This document shows, piece by piece, positions 42,154 through 51,280 of a stretch of 64,000 bases of DNA. The stretch's first letter is position 1; each line of letters starts with the position of its first letter. The position numbers were made by a program, and so were the translations under genes. Origin of the DNA: Planotetraspora sp. A-T 1434 (GTDB lineage: Bacteria; Actinomycetota; Actinomycetes; Streptosporangiales; Streptosporangiaceae); NCBI RefSeq assembly GCF_025420585.1, contig NZ_JAOEGB010000004.1:124001-188000 (forward strand), given 5' to 3'. Under the pieces are notes generated by a model that worked only from the letters and a program-made list of their open reading frames with translations, did not search any database and had not been told where the DNA came from.

Positions 42154-42296
42154 GGCCGGGACGCTATCCCGGGCCGTTCGACACCGGATCAACGACGGAT
42201 CAACAGCATTGACGCGCCGCCGGAGGGAAAGGTTCGAGCCCGGCTCACAGGTCTCGGAAGGCGCACCTCGGGGAGAGGGGCGGCTCACAGACCCTC

Positions 42297-42334
42297 GTAA
42301 CGCCTGTGAAACACACAAGAGGCAGACTGGTAGA
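42297..42334 (+). promoter_or_regulatory. candidate GlnR box upstream of glnA2
   Basis: GTAAC-GCCTGT-GAAAC (42297-42312) matches the first a/b half (GTNAC-N6-GAAAC) of the actinobacterial GlnR box exactly. The second half (GAGGC at 42319, GTAGA at 42330) is poor. It ends about 32-53 bases before the TTG start. Confidence 0.5.
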
Positions 42335-42365
42335 CGACCAGACATGTATTTCCGAGAGGTACGCC

Positions 42366-43727
42366 TTGGACCGCCAGCAGGAATTCGTCCTTCGCACGCT
42401 CGAAGAGCGTGACATCCGGTTCATCCGGCTGTGGTTCACGGACGTGCTCGGGTTCCTGAAGTCCGTGGCGATCGCGCCAGCCGAGCTCGAAGGGGCCTTC
42501 GCCGAGGGCATCGGGTTCGACGGCTCGGCGATCGAGGGCTTCTCCCGGGTCTACGAGTCCGACATGCTGGCCAAGCCGGACCCGTCCACGTTCCAGATCC
42601 TGCCGTGGCGCAGCGAGTCGCCCGGCGCCGCCCGCATGTTCTGTGACATCCTCATGCCGGACGGCTCGCCGTCGCACGCCGACCCGCGCTGGGTGCTCAA
42701 GCGCACGCTGGCCAAGGCCGCCGACATGGGCTTCACCTTCTACACCCACCCCGAGGTGGAGTTCTTCCTGCTCCGCAACAGGCCGGAGAAGGGCCAGCGG
42801 CCGGAGCCGATCGACGACGGCGGCTACTTCGACCACACGCCCCACAGCGCGGGGCACGACTTCCGCCGCAACGCGATCATGATGCTGGAGTCCATGGGCA
42901 TCTCGGTGGAGTTCAGCCACCACGAGGGCGCCCCCGGCCAGCAGGAGATCGACCTGCGCTACGCCGACGCGCTGACGACCGCCGACAACATCATGACCTT
43001 CCGCCTGGTCATGAAGGAGGTCGCGCTGGAGCAGGGCGTCTGGGCGTCGTTCATGCCCAAGCCCTTCACGGAGTATCCGGGCTCCGGCATGCACACCCAC
43101 ATGTCGCTGTTCGAGGGTGACCGCAACGCCTTCTACGAGCCGGGCGCCGACTACCAGCTCTCCAAGGTCGGCCGGTCGTTCATCGGCGGGCTGCTGAAGC
43201 ACGCCGCCGAGATCACGGCCGTCTGCAACCAGTGGGTCAACTCCTACAAGCGGCTGTGGGGCGGCGCCGAGGCCATCGCCGGGGCGGGAGGCGAGGCCCC
43301 CTCCTACATCTGCTGGGGCCACAACAACCGGTCCGCGCTCGTCCGGGTGCCGATGTACAAGCCGCACAAGAGCGGCTCGACCCGCATCGAGTTCCGCTCG
43401 CTCGACTCCTCGTGCAACCCCTATCTGACCTTCGCCGTGATCCTGGCGGCCGGGCTGAAGGGAATCGAGGAGGGCTACGAGATGCCTCCCGGCGCCGAGG
43501 ACGACGTGTGGGCGCTCACCAGTGGCGAGCGGCGGGCGCTCGGCATCCAGCCGCTGCCGCAGTCGCTCGACGAGGCGATCTCGGTGATGGAGCACAGCGA
43601 GCTGGTCGCCGAGACGCTGGGCGAGCACGTCTTCGACTTCTTCCTCCGCAACAAGCGGTCGGAGTGGCGGGAGTACCGCCGCCAGGTCACCGAGTTCGAG
43701 CTCGGCCGCTACCTGCCCGTCCTGTAG
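42366..43727 (+). CDS. glnA2: glutamine synthetase, GlnA2 type
   Basis: This 453-residue type I glutamine synthetase contains FDGSAIEGFSRV, PEVEFFL, SHHEGAPGQQEIDLRY, NRSALVRVP and STRIEFRS, the substrate and metal-site motifs. The TTG at 42366 is chosen because the protein then begins LDRQQEFVLRTLEERDIRF, as in mycobacterial GlnA2 (MDRQ...), and GAGAGG lies 6 bases upstream. At the position of the adenylylation Tyr of GlnA1 it has Trp (DVWALTSGE), so GlnE should not control it. Some GlnA2 proteins of actinomycetes have roles apart from main ammonium assimilation. A GlnR-like half site precedes it. The last 37 bases of the gene region are tandemly duplicated. Confidence 0.9.
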   Translation: MDRQQEFVLRTLEERDIRFIRLWFTDVLGFLKSVAIAPAELEGAFAEGIGFDGSAIEGFSRVYESDMLAKPDPSTFQILPWRSESPGAARMFCDILMPDGSPSHADPRWVLKRTLAKAADMGFTFYTHPEVEFFLLRNRPEKGQRPEPIDDGGYFDHTPHSAGHDFRRNAIMMLESMGISVEFSHHEGAPGQQEIDLRYADALTTADNIMTFRLVMKEVALEQGVWASFMPKPFTEYPGSGMHTHMSLFEGDRNAFYEPGADYQLSKVGRSFIGGLLKHAAEITAVCNQWVNSYKRLWGGAEAIAGAGGEAPSYICWGHNNRSALVRVPMYKPHKSGSTRIEFRSLDSSCNPYLTFAVILAAGLKGIEEGYEMPPGAEDDVWALTSGERRALGIQPLPQSLDEAISVMEHSELVAETLGEHVFDFFLRNKRSEWREYRRQVTEFELGRYLPVL

Positions 43728-43778
43728 CGGATCCGCGTTCTGCCGCTACCTGCCCGTCCTGTGGTGGATCCGTGTTCT
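43705..43778 (+). repeat. 37-bp tandem duplication of the glnA2 3' end
   Basis: GCCGCTACCTGCCCGTCCTG and the next 17 bases (43705-43741) are repeated at 43742-43778 with four differences. The stop TAG of copy 1 has become TGG in copy 2, so only the first copy ends the gene. Confidence 0.85.
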
Positions 43779-43890
43779 GCCGATCCCGAACATCCCGTCC
43801 AGGCGTCATCGCGCTGTTACAGACCGCTAACGGCCGCGACACCGCGCCTGTTTACTTTTGTCGAAAGCCGGAAGAGTAAAATCGGCTCAC

Positions 43891-43919
43891 TTGTTACGGG
43901 TATGCGGACAGACCGTAAT
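43891..43919 (+). promoter_or_regulatory. candidate promoter of the hotdog-fold gene
   Basis: TTGTTA (43891-43896) and CGTAAT (43914-43919) are separated by 17 bases, in an AT-rich patch 30 bases before the ATG at 43950. Each hexamer matches four of six consensus positions. Confidence 0.35.
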
Positions 43920-43949
43920 GAGGCATGACGTGGTGAGGGGTGTGGCTAG

Positions 43950-44714
43950 ATGACGGCAGTCGCGGGGTTGCAGACCGTTTTGAGCGTTCCCAACCGCTTC
44001 CGGGGGCCTGAGGGCACCGCCAACGGCGGATGGATCGCGGGCACGCTGGCGAGCTCGCTGACCTGCGCGGGTCACGAGTCGGCGGTGGAGGTCACCCTGC
44101 ACAGACCCGTCCCCCTGGAGACGGAGCTCGCGGTGGAGCACGTCGGCAACACCGTCACCCTTTCCGACGGCGAGCGCCACCTCGTGGAGGCGATCCCCGT
44201 CGTGATGGGTTCGGGCGAGACGCTGACGCCCCCTCCTTTCGTGCCGTTCACCGACGCCGCCCGGGCGGAGGCCGGTTTCCCCGGACGGCACGGCCGGGCC
44301 ATCGCGGGCTGCTTCGCCTGCGGCGTGCGGGAGCCGGGCGACGGGCTGCGGATCTTCCCCGGGCCGGTGGAGGGGACCGACCTCGTGGCCGCCGGATGGC
44401 GGGTCCCGATCGGCGTCACCGACGAGAACGGCGTCGTCCCCGACTCGATCATCTGGGCCGCTCTCGACTGCGCCACGGGCTGGGCCCACTACAGCTCCGA
44501 GGAGGACGCGCCCCAGCCGGTGGAGTCGGCCCTGCTCGGCCGGCTGACGGGCCAGGTGTTCCGCCGGGTGTACCCGCTCGGCCGATACTCGGTCGTGGCC
44601 CGTCCCGTCGGGCGTGAGGGCCGCAAGCTGTTCGGGGTGAGCGCGGTCTACGAGGTCGACGGCACCCTGGTCGCCGCCGCCAAGGCCACCTGGATCACGC
44701 CGCGCCCCCAGTGA
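43950..44714 (+). CDS. hotdog-fold thioesterase-like protein
   Basis: This 254-residue protein reads as two hotdog units. The first (about 5-85) contains NGGWIAGTLASSL, typical of the helix that carries the active site of acyl-thioesterases. The second (about 115-250) starts with the CFACGVREPGDGLRIF motif of PaaI-like proteins. Double-hotdog proteins of this kind often hydrolyse or bind acyl-CoA. No catalytic Asp/Glu can be assigned with certainty, so the substrate is unknown. The 3' end overlaps the convergent hydrolase gene by 20 bases. Confidence 0.72.
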   Translation: MTAVAGLQTVLSVPNRFRGPEGTANGGWIAGTLASSLTCAGHESAVEVTLHRPVPLETELAVEHVGNTVTLSDGERHLVEAIPVVMGSGETLTPPPFVPFTDAARAEAGFPGRHGRAIAGCFACGVREPGDGLRIFPGPVEGTDLVAAGWRVPIGVTDENGVVPDSIIWAALDCATGWAHYSSEEDAPQPVESALLGRLTGQVFRRVYPLGRYSVVARPVGREGRKLFGVSAVYEVDGTLVAAAKATWITPRPQ

Positions 44715-45567
44715 GGCGGGCGGCGACCGTTTCGACGCAGCGCGGGTCGAACAGGATCGTGTAGTGGTTGCAGTCCTCGACCAGTTCGTCGCGCAGGCCC
44801 AGCAGGCGGCCGGCCCAGGCGGCGGCGAGCTGCTCGGGGAGCATCCCGGTGTCCTGGTTCAGCAGGCCGCGAGGGGCGCGGAGCAGGATCAGCGGCGACT
44901 CGATCGCTTTCAGGGCCGTGCCGATCGCCTCGTCCTCGGTCAGGAGCCAGCGCCCGTCCTGGCGGACCGCGTCCTCCCGTGCCCGTGACCGGATCGCGGC
45001 GCCCTCACCGGTTCCGGCGGCGTCGTAGCGGACGTACTCCTCCACGGCCGGGGACCAGTGGCCGGCGAAGGCGGGATGGGCCCGGAAGAAGTCCAGGTAG
45101 GCGTCCACACTCGGGTAGGTCTGGCTGAGCCGCGCGATGGCCGGGCCGAGGGTCAGCTCCAGCACCTCGTCCGGGTCGGCGTCCGGCGGGAGCGGCAGCG
45201 GCAGGCCGCCGTCCACCAGCACCACCCGGGCGTAGCGGCGGTCCGCCCCGTGCAGCGCCGCGACGTACGCCCCCATCGAGTGCCCGGTCAGCACGCTCGT
45301 CTCGTCCGCGCCCACATGCCGCGCGACGAGTTCGAGGTCCTCGGCATGCCGTGCCAGGCCGTACGGGCCGGGGAGGCCCGCGCTGTGCCCGCGCCCGCGC
45401 AGGTCGGCGGCGACCAGCGACCAGCCGGGCGGCAGCGCGTCGCCGACCGCGCGCCAGGCCATCAGCGAGGCGGTGATGCCGTGCGCCGCGATGACGAGGC
45501 GCGACCCCTCGCCGAACCTGGCGATGCGCAGTTGTCCGCCGGGGACGGCGACGTGGTCGAATTCCAT
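44695..45567 (-). CDS. alpha/beta hydrolase
   Basis: This 290-residue hydrolase begins MEFDHVAVPGGQLRIARFG. It contains the oxyanion HG loop (VIAAHGITASLMAW), nucleophile elbow LTGHSMGAYVAAL and catalytic His in DCNHYTILFDPR. The acid position, normally after the strand ILLRAPRG, is unclear. It is cytosolic, with no signal peptide. The longer frame upstream of 45567 runs through the divergent amidotransferase gene and is discarded. Substrate unknown; such proteins hydrolyse esters, lactones or epoxides. Divergent from the glutamine-amidotransferase gene with 67 bases between them. Confidence 0.85.
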   Translation of the reverse strand: MEFDHVAVPGGQLRIARFGEGSRLVIAAHGITASLMAWRAVGDALPPGWSLVAADLRGRGHSAGLPGPYGLARHAEDLELVARHVGADETSVLTGHSMGAYVAALHGADRRYARVVLVDGGLPLPLPPDADPDEVLELTLGPAIARLSQTYPSVDAYLDFFRAHPAFAGHWSPAVEEYVRYDAAGTGEGAAIRSRAREDAVRQDGRWLLTEDEAIGTALKAIESPLILLRAPRGLLNQDTGMLPEQLAAAWAGRLLGLRDELVEDCNHYTILFDPRCVETVAARLTGGAA

Positions 45568-45634
45568 GGCCGGACTGTACGGCACAACCGTCCCGGGGAT
45601 GCCGATTAGCGTCATATGTCCGTAAGCTCGGCTC

Positions 45635-46378
45635 ATGCGGGAACGTGTCATCGTCATCGAGCACGAGGCCGAGGCGGGCCTGGGGTTCTTCAAGGGATGG
45701 CTGGAGGACGCGGGCGCCGGATGCGAGGTGGTCCGGCCGTACAAGGGGGACGCGGTTCCGGACAGTGCCGACGGGGGACTGCTGGTCCTCGGCGGCGAGG
45801 CGTCGGCCTGGGACGACGAGGGGTACGGCTGGCTCCCCGCCACGAGGGCGCTCCTCGCGCGAGCGGTGGAGGAGGGCGTGCCGACGCTGGGCATCTGCCT
45901 CGGAGCGCAGCTCATGACCATCGCCTGCGGCGGCACGGTCGAGCGCGGCGCCGCGGGGCTGGAGATCGGCGCGTGCGCGGTGGAGCCGCTGCCCGAGGCC
46001 GCCGACGATCTCCTGTTCTCCGCCCTGCCCACGTCGTCGCCCTATCGCGCGGTGCAGTACCACTACGACGCCATGACCGAGCTGCCCCCCGGCGCCGTAC
46101 GGCTGGCCACGGGCGGGCAGTACCCCAACCAGGCCTACCGGCTGGGGGAGCGTGCCTGGGCCGTGCAGTTCCACCCCGAGGCCACCGCCGGCATCTTCAT
46201 CTCCTGGACGAGCGGCAGCCGCCTCGCCCCCGACCGGATCGACGAGCTGAACACGCAGGTCAAGGACGCGGAGCCCGAGCTCGTGGAGACCTGGCGGCCC
46301 CTGGCGGAGGCGTTCGCGGCCGCGGTCCGCGAACGCCACGCCGGAAGTTCACCGGAGCGTGCCCCGAACATGCCGTAA
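45635..46378 (+). CDS. type 1 glutamine amidotransferase domain protein
   Basis: This 247-residue class I amidotransferase is of the stand-alone, GMP-synthase-like type. The nucleophile Cys is in LGICLGAQLMTIACGG, the His/Glu pair in WAVQFHPEATAG. It would release ammonia from glutamine, glutamate or a related amide, for example gamma-glutamyl compounds. Lying among glnA2, glnE and glnA suggests nitrogen metabolism, though its acceptor is not known. ATG start at the conserved N-terminus (RERVIVIEHEAEAGLGF). The C-terminal 40 residues form an extra helix beyond the core domain. Confidence 0.83.
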   Translation: MRERVIVIEHEAEAGLGFFKGWLEDAGAGCEVVRPYKGDAVPDSADGGLLVLGGEASAWDDEGYGWLPATRALLARAVEEGVPTLGICLGAQLMTIACGGTVERGAAGLEIGACAVEPLPEAADDLLFSALPTSSPYRAVQYHYDAMTELPPGAVRLATGGQYPNQAYRLGERAWAVQFHPEATAGIFISWTSGSRLAPDRIDELNTQVKDAEPELVETWRPLAEAFAAAVRERHAGSSPERAPNMP

Positions 46379-46585
46379 GAAGACACGAGTGCGCGGGCAA
46401 TCCGCGTGGTGGCGTGATTACGCTGAGAAACCGCTAAGGACGTCGCACAACGTCACGGGTTACCGTGTGCGCGGCGCCCGTCAGGCCGATCTCTGCGAGG
46501 AGGCTCTCATCCCATGGGTAATTTGGCTGGGAAAGCCCGTCGCGGAGGAGCCGACGTCCTCGACGCCGGCGTGGAGGAAGGAACG

Positions 46586-49585
46586 GTGAACGCCGCGCCC
46601 CGCATCCAGACCACAGCAGGACGCCTGGCCGCTCTCGGGTTCGCCGACGGCGCCAGAGCCGAGCGGCTGCTCGACGAGCTCGGCCCGGAAGCGGTCGGCG
46701 ACTTCGAGCTGCTCGACGACCTCGTCGCGGCCGCCGACCCCGATCTCGCGCTGACCTGCCTCAACCGCCTGGTCGAGCGCGATCCGAGCGTGCTCGGGGC
46801 GCTCCGCGCGGATCCCGGCGCGCGTCGCGGGCTGCTCGGCGTCTTCGGCCTGAGCGCCGCCCTGGGCGACCACGTCGTCAGGCATCCCGGCAGCCTGTCA
46901 CTGCTCCAGGCCCGCGAACGGCTCACCGACCGCGAGCTCCGCGAGGAGCTGCTGCTGGCGGTCGGCGCCGGCCCGGAGGCGGGCGAACCGGTCGCCTGCG
47001 AAGTCCCGCCACTCGCCGGCCAGCCCGTCGGCGCGGCGCTCGAAGCGCTGCGCGTGGCCTACCGGGGCAGGCTGCTGCACCTGGCGGCCCGCGACGTCAG
47101 GGGCGAGACGACGCTGGCCGAGACCGCCGCCGAGCTGGCCGACCTGGCGGGCGCGGCCCTCGACGCGGCCCTCGCCATCGCGCGGGCCGAGACCGAGGAC
47201 TCCGGCGACGTACGGCTGGCCGTCGTGGGCATGGGCAAGTGCGGCGCGCGGGAGCTCAACTACATCTCCGACGTCGATGTGATCTTCGTCGCTGAGCCGA
47301 AGGACGGGGTCGACGAGACCAAGGCCCTGCGGATCGCGACCAGGCTCGCGCAGGCCACGATGCGGGCCTGTTCGACCAGCACCCCCGAGGGCTCCCTGTG
47401 GGAGGTGGACGCCAACCTGCGGCCCGAGGGCAAGATGGGCCCGCTGGTGCGGACCCTCGACAGCCACCTCGCCTACTACCGCCGCTGGGCCAAGACGTGG
47501 GAGTTCCAGGCCCTGCTGAAGGCCCGGCCGGTCGCCGGTGACCTCGACCTCGGCCAGGAGTACGTCGCGGCGGTCAACGAGCTCGTGTGGCAGGCCGCGG
47601 CGAGGCCGAACTTCGTGGAGGACGTCCAGGCGATGCGGCGCCGCGTCGAGGCGCACATCCGGGCGGGGGAGGCCGACCGGCAGATCAAACTCGGGCCGGG
47701 AGGGCTGCGGGACATCGAGTTCGCCGTGCAGCTCCTCCAGCTCGTGCACGGCCGTTCGGACCCGCTGCTCCGCCGCCGGGCCACGCTGTCCGCCCTGGCG
47801 GCACTGTCCAGAGGGGGATATGTCGGGCGGGACGACGCCAAGGCGTTCGCGGAGGCATACACCTTCCTCCGCCGGGTCGAGCACATGATCCAGCTCTACC
47901 GGCTGCGGCGCACTCACGTGGTGCCCTCCGACCCCGCCGACCTGCGCCGGATCGGCCGGGGGCTCGGGATGACGACCGACCCGGTGGGGGAGTTCACCAC
48001 GACGTGGAAGCGGCACGCCCGGGAAGCGAGGCGGCTGCACGAGAAGCTGTTCTACCGGCCGCTGCTGCAGGCGGTCGCCCGGCTCCCCGAGTCGGAGTCG
48101 CGGCTGTCCACCGCCGCGGCGAAGGCCCGCCTCGAAGCCCTCGGTTACGCCGACCCCGAGGGAGCGCTGCGGCACATCGCCGCTCTGACCAGTGGCGTCT
48201 CCCGCCGGGCCGCCATCCAGCGCACCCTGCTGCCGGTCATGCTCGGCTGGTTCGCCGACGCCCCAGACCCGGACGCCGGTCTGCTGGGCTTCCGCCAGGT
48301 GAGCGACAAGCTGGGGGCGACGCCGTGGTATCTGCGGCTGCTCCGCGACGAGACCGCCGTCGCCGAGCGCCTCGCCCGGTTGCTCGGCACCAGCCGCTAC
48401 GCGACCGTCCTGCTGCTCCACGCCCCCGACGCCGTCAACATGCTGGGTTCGCAGGCCGAGCTGGCCGTACGGCCCGCCGAGACGCTGACGACGGAGGCCG
48501 CAGCGGCGGTCGGCCGCCACAGACAGGACGCCGAGACCGCCGTCGCCGCCGTCCGCGCCCTGCGCCGCAGGGAGCTGCTGCGTACGGCATGCGCGGATCT
48601 GTCGGGGCTGATCGACATCGAGACGGTCGGGCAGGCCCTCTCGTCGCTGAACGACGTGACGATCCAGGCGGCGCTCGACGCGGCCGTCAACAAGGTCTCC
48701 GCCGATCGGGGCGCGGCCTTCCCGACCAGGCTCGCGGTGATCGCGATGGGCCGCCTGGGCGGCCTGGAGAGCTCCTACGCGAGCGACGCCGACGTCATGT
48801 TCGTGCACGCCCCCCTGCCCGGAGTCACCGAGCGGGACGCCACGGACGCCGCCCAGGCGGTGGCCGAGGAGATCCGCAGGCTGCTCGCCCTGCCGGCTCC
48901 GGATCCGCCGCTCCAGGTCGACGCCGGTCTGCGTCCGGAGGGACGGCAGGGGCCGCTCGTCCGCACGATCGCGTCCTACAAGGCGTACTACGGCCGGTGG
49001 TCCGCGCCGTGGGAGGCCCAGGCACTGCTGCGGGCGCGGTTCTGCGCCGGGGACGCCGAGCTGGGCGCGGACTTCATGGACCTGATCGATTCGCTGCGAT
49101 ATCCGGCGGACGGCATCTCGGCCGACGCCGTGAGGCACATCCGCAAGCTCAAGGCGCGGATGGAGGCCGAACGGCTGCCGCGCGGCGCCGACCCGGCCCT
49201 CCACACCAAGCTCGGCAGGGGCGGGCTGTCCGACGTCGAATGGGTCGCCCAGCTCATCCAGCTCCGGCACGCGGGAGCCGTACCGTCCCTCCGGACGACC
49301 CGCACCCTCGAAGCCCTCCGCGCGGCGGCGGGAGCGGGCCTGCTGGACCCGGCCGATGAGGCGGTGCTGGCGGAGGCGTGGCGGTTCGCCTCCCGCGTCC
49401 GCGACGCCATCATGCTCGTGCGCGGCCGGGCCGCCGACAGCATCCCCGGGCTGGTCAAGGAGCGCGCGCTCATCTCGCAGGCGCTCGGCTACCCGCCGGA
49501 CGGCTCGGAGGATTTCATCGAGGACTACCGCCGCGTGACCCGCCGGGCCCGCGCGGTCGCCGAACGCGTCTTCTACGAAGACTGA
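46586..49585 (+). CDS. glnE: glutamine synthetase adenylyltransferase / adenylyl-removing enzyme
   Basis: GlnE attaches AMP to and removes it from the regulatory Tyr of GlnA1, and so sets glutamine synthetase activity. The 999-residue protein has both nucleotidyltransferase units: the N-terminal adenylyl-removing one (GMGKCGARELNYISDVDVIF) and the C-terminal adenylylating one (AMGRLGGLESSYASDADVMF). Each is followed by RPEGKMGPLVRT or RPEGRQGPLVRT and by a GlnD_UR_UTase-like helical domain. GTG at 46586 is chosen because GGAGGAAGGA lies 5-14 bases upstream and the length then matches actinobacterial GlnE. The frame is open to 46514. Its substrate GlnA1 is encoded 3 kb away. A hairpin follows. 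Confidence 0.94.
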   Translation: MNAAPRIQTTAGRLAALGFADGARAERLLDELGPEAVGDFELLDDLVAAADPDLALTCLNRLVERDPSVLGALRADPGARRGLLGVFGLSAALGDHVVRHPGSLSLLQARERLTDRELREELLLAVGAGPEAGEPVACEVPPLAGQPVGAALEALRVAYRGRLLHLAARDVRGETTLAETAAELADLAGAALDAALAIARAETEDSGDVRLAVVGMGKCGARELNYISDVDVIFVAEPKDGVDETKALRIATRLAQATMRACSTSTPEGSLWEVDANLRPEGKMGPLVRTLDSHLAYYRRWAKTWEFQALLKARPVAGDLDLGQEYVAAVNELVWQAAARPNFVEDVQAMRRRVEAHIRAGEADRQIKLGPGGLRDIEFAVQLLQLVHGRSDPLLRRRATLSALAALSRGGYVGRDDAKAFAEAYTFLRRVEHMIQLYRLRRTHVVPSDPADLRRIGRGLGMTTDPVGEFTTTWKRHAREARRLHEKLFYRPLLQAVARLPESESRLSTAAAKARLEALGYADPEGALRHIAALTSGVSRRAAIQRTLLPVMLGWFADAPDPDAGLLGFRQVSDKLGATPWYLRLLRDETAVAERLARLLGTSRYATVLLLHAPDAVNMLGSQAELAVRPAETLTTEAAAAVGRHRQDAETAVAAVRALRRRELLRTACADLSGLIDIETVGQALSSLNDVTIQAALDAAVNKVSADRGAAFPTRLAVIAMGRLGGLESSYASDADVMFVHAPLPGVTERDATDAAQAVAEEIRRLLALPAPDPPLQVDAGLRPEGRQGPLVRTIASYKAYYGRWSAPWEAQALLRARFCAGDAELGADFMDLIDSLRYPADGISADAVRHIRKLKARMEAERLPRGADPALHTKLGRGGLSDVEWVAQLIQLRHAGAVPSLRTTRTLEALRAAAGAGLLDPADEAVLAEAWRFASRVRDAIMLVRGRAADSIPGLVKERALISQALGYPPDGSEDFIEDYRRVTRRARAVAERVFYED

Positions 49586-49642
49586 GCAGCCACTTCGCCG
49601 CTTCTGCCGCGAGGTGCCGCGCGGGTGGTTTGAGCCCTTCTG

Positions 49643-49674
49643 GTACGGCTTGCGCCGCCCGGCGAAAGCCGTAC
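49643..49674 (+). terminator. hairpin after glnE
   Basis: GTACGGCTT (49643-49651) pairs perfectly with AAGCCGTAC (49666-49674) across a 14-base loop, 58 bases behind the stop. Confidence 0.55.
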
Positions 49675-49683
49675 AGACCGTGA

Positions 49684-51273
49684 TTGTGTGAAGCGTTGCG
49701 CTTGCAGCCTGTAACGGTGTATCAACTGGTGCGGGTGATCTCATTGATCTCGTATTACGCGGACCTCGCCATAGGTCTAGTTCTCGCCTTCCTGCTGCTG
49801 TCGCTGCTGGTCAGCGGCCTCAACGAGGGCATCGTCAGGCTGCTCGGAATTCGCAGCAAGTTTCTGTGGGCCTACCTTCGCGACACGCTGGACGGCGCGG
49901 AGACGGCGGACAAGGTCTCGGCGCCGCTCAAGGCCCTCGACCGGCTCCTCGGGATGCTCAAAGGCCTCGGGCGCAGGCTGCGGAATCCGCTCGTGGACCT
50001 GCTGCCGCCCCCGAGCGAGGGGCGCTCCCGGCTGCCCGCGACCGTGCTCGGGGTCTTCGCCAAGCTGCCGTTCGGCAAGGACCCCCGCCCCGACTTCATC
50101 GCGCAGCCGGCGCCCGCCGAGAGCCCGCCGCTCGCGCCCGCGCCGGACTCGGTCGCCGCCGAGGAGGTGACGACGCCCGTCACCGAGACGGATGCGTCCG
50201 CAGCCCCCGCCGACGGTGTCGTGCCTGATCAGGCTGTGCCCGACCAGCCTGTGCCGGCTCAGCGGGAGCCGGTCGACGACGTTCCGGCCGAGAGGCCGGT
50301 CGAGACCGTGGCGATGGGCGTGGCGACGGGCGCGGCGATGGGTACGGCGGCGCGGACCGGCGTCACGGCCCTGGCCGGCACCGCCGACCAGGCGGCCGAC
50401 CCGGCCCATGGAGCCGACCAGGCCGACGCCGCAGAGGTGGCCGAGGTCGCGGAGGCGGCGGCGGCCGCCGCACAGGGCGACCCGGTGGAGGCGGCCGCGC
50501 CCCAGATCGTCCCGGCCGGGCAGGGCAAGTCGATGGCCGAGCTCCTCCACGAGCGGCTGCAGGAGATCGACCACACCAAGCGCGGCAAGACCAGCATCGC
50601 CGAGATCCCCCCGGCCCGGTTCGCCGTCGCGCTCCTGGAGATCGCCACCGAACACGGCGGCATCGAGGCGCTGATGAGGGACCTCGACACCCTCAAGAGC
50701 CCGCTCTACCGGCCGCTCAAGGCCGTCTGGGACAGGACGAACGACGACCTCGAAGCCTTCCGCAGGGGCGTCGAGGAGTGGTTCGACGGCGAGATGACGC
50801 GGCTCACCCTGCTGTACCGCCGCTACGTCCGGTGGGTCCTGGGCATGCTCGCCCTGGTCGTCACCCTCCTGTTCAGCATGGACGCCCTCGAATACGGCAA
50901 GACGCTGCTCAACGACAACGCCTACCGGAGCGAGGTGACGGCCTTCGCCCAGTCGGGCCCCGAGGCGCTCGCGCCGTTGAAGGCCCAGTGTGAGCCGGGC
51001 CAGGACCCGTACGCCTGCGTGACCGACGTGCTCAGCACGCCGGCCTTCGTCAAGATCTTCACGCATGCGCCGGTGAGCGTGGTCATGCGGGCCGACGCGA
51101 GCCCCGCCTGGCAATGGCACGGCGGCGACTGGTGGAGCCGCCTGGCCTCCCCGGGCCACTGGCCGGGGTTCCTGGCGACACTGGTGGCCCTGCTCTTCGG
51201 CGCCCCCTTCTGGTGGGACATCCTCCGCCGCATCACCGGGATCCGCTCCCGCGCCGGCGGCAACGCCAAGTAG
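49684..51273 (+). CDS. hypothetical membrane protein with long Ala/Pro/Val-rich linker
   Basis: This protein of up to 529 residues is not a family I recognise. An N-terminal membrane helix (YYADLAIGLVLAFLLLSLLV) is followed by SGLNEGIVRLLGIRSKFLWA. Then come a Pro/Ala/Asp/Val-rich low-complexity stretch (about residues 110-285), a compact helical region (KSMAELLHERLQEIDHT, FAVALLEIATEHGGIEAL) and two C-terminal helices (YVRWVLGMLALVVTLLF, FLATLVALLFGAPFWW). It looks like an inner-membrane scaffold with a large cytosolic part. Start uncertain: TTG 49684, GTG 49717 or GTG 49735 are all in frame and none has a good ribosome-binding site. It ends 7 bases before the convergent DinB gene. Confidence 0.7.
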   Translation: MCEALRLQPVTVYQLVRVISLISYYADLAIGLVLAFLLLSLLVSGLNEGIVRLLGIRSKFLWAYLRDTLDGAETADKVSAPLKALDRLLGMLKGLGRRLRNPLVDLLPPPSEGRSRLPATVLGVFAKLPFGKDPRPDFIAQPAPAESPPLAPAPDSVAAEEVTTPVTETDASAAPADGVVPDQAVPDQPVPAQREPVDDVPAERPVETVAMGVATGAAMGTAARTGVTALAGTADQAADPAHGADQADAAEVAEVAEAAAAAAQGDPVEAAAPQIVPAGQGKSMAELLHERLQEIDHTKRGKTSIAEIPPARFAVALLEIATEHGGIEALMRDLDTLKSPLYRPLKAVWDRTNDDLEAFRRGVEEWFDGEMTRLTLLYRRYVRWVLGMLALVVTLLFSMDALEYGKTLLNDNAYRSEVTAFAQSGPEALAPLKAQCEPGQDPYACVTDVLSTPAFVKIFTHAPVSVVMRADASPAWQWHGGDWWSRLASPGHWPGFLATLVALLFGAPFWWDILRRITGIRSRAGGNAK

Positions 51274-51280
51274 GCCCCCG

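Noticed and set aside
42154-42345. N-terminal extension of kinase copy 2
   Set aside because: The frame is open to 42345, but the extra 64 residues are Arg/Ser/Cys-rich without membrane character and overlap the glnA2 promoter region; ATG 42153 is better.
45568-46032. Longer start for the alpha/beta hydrolase
   Set aside because: The extended frame lies opposite the amidotransferase gene; the protein before MEFDHVAVPG is low-complexity Ser/Pro/Arg.
46400-46440. GlnR box upstream of glnE
   Set aside because: ATTAC and GAAAC occur near each other but with a 5-base, not 6-base, spacer, and no second half follows.
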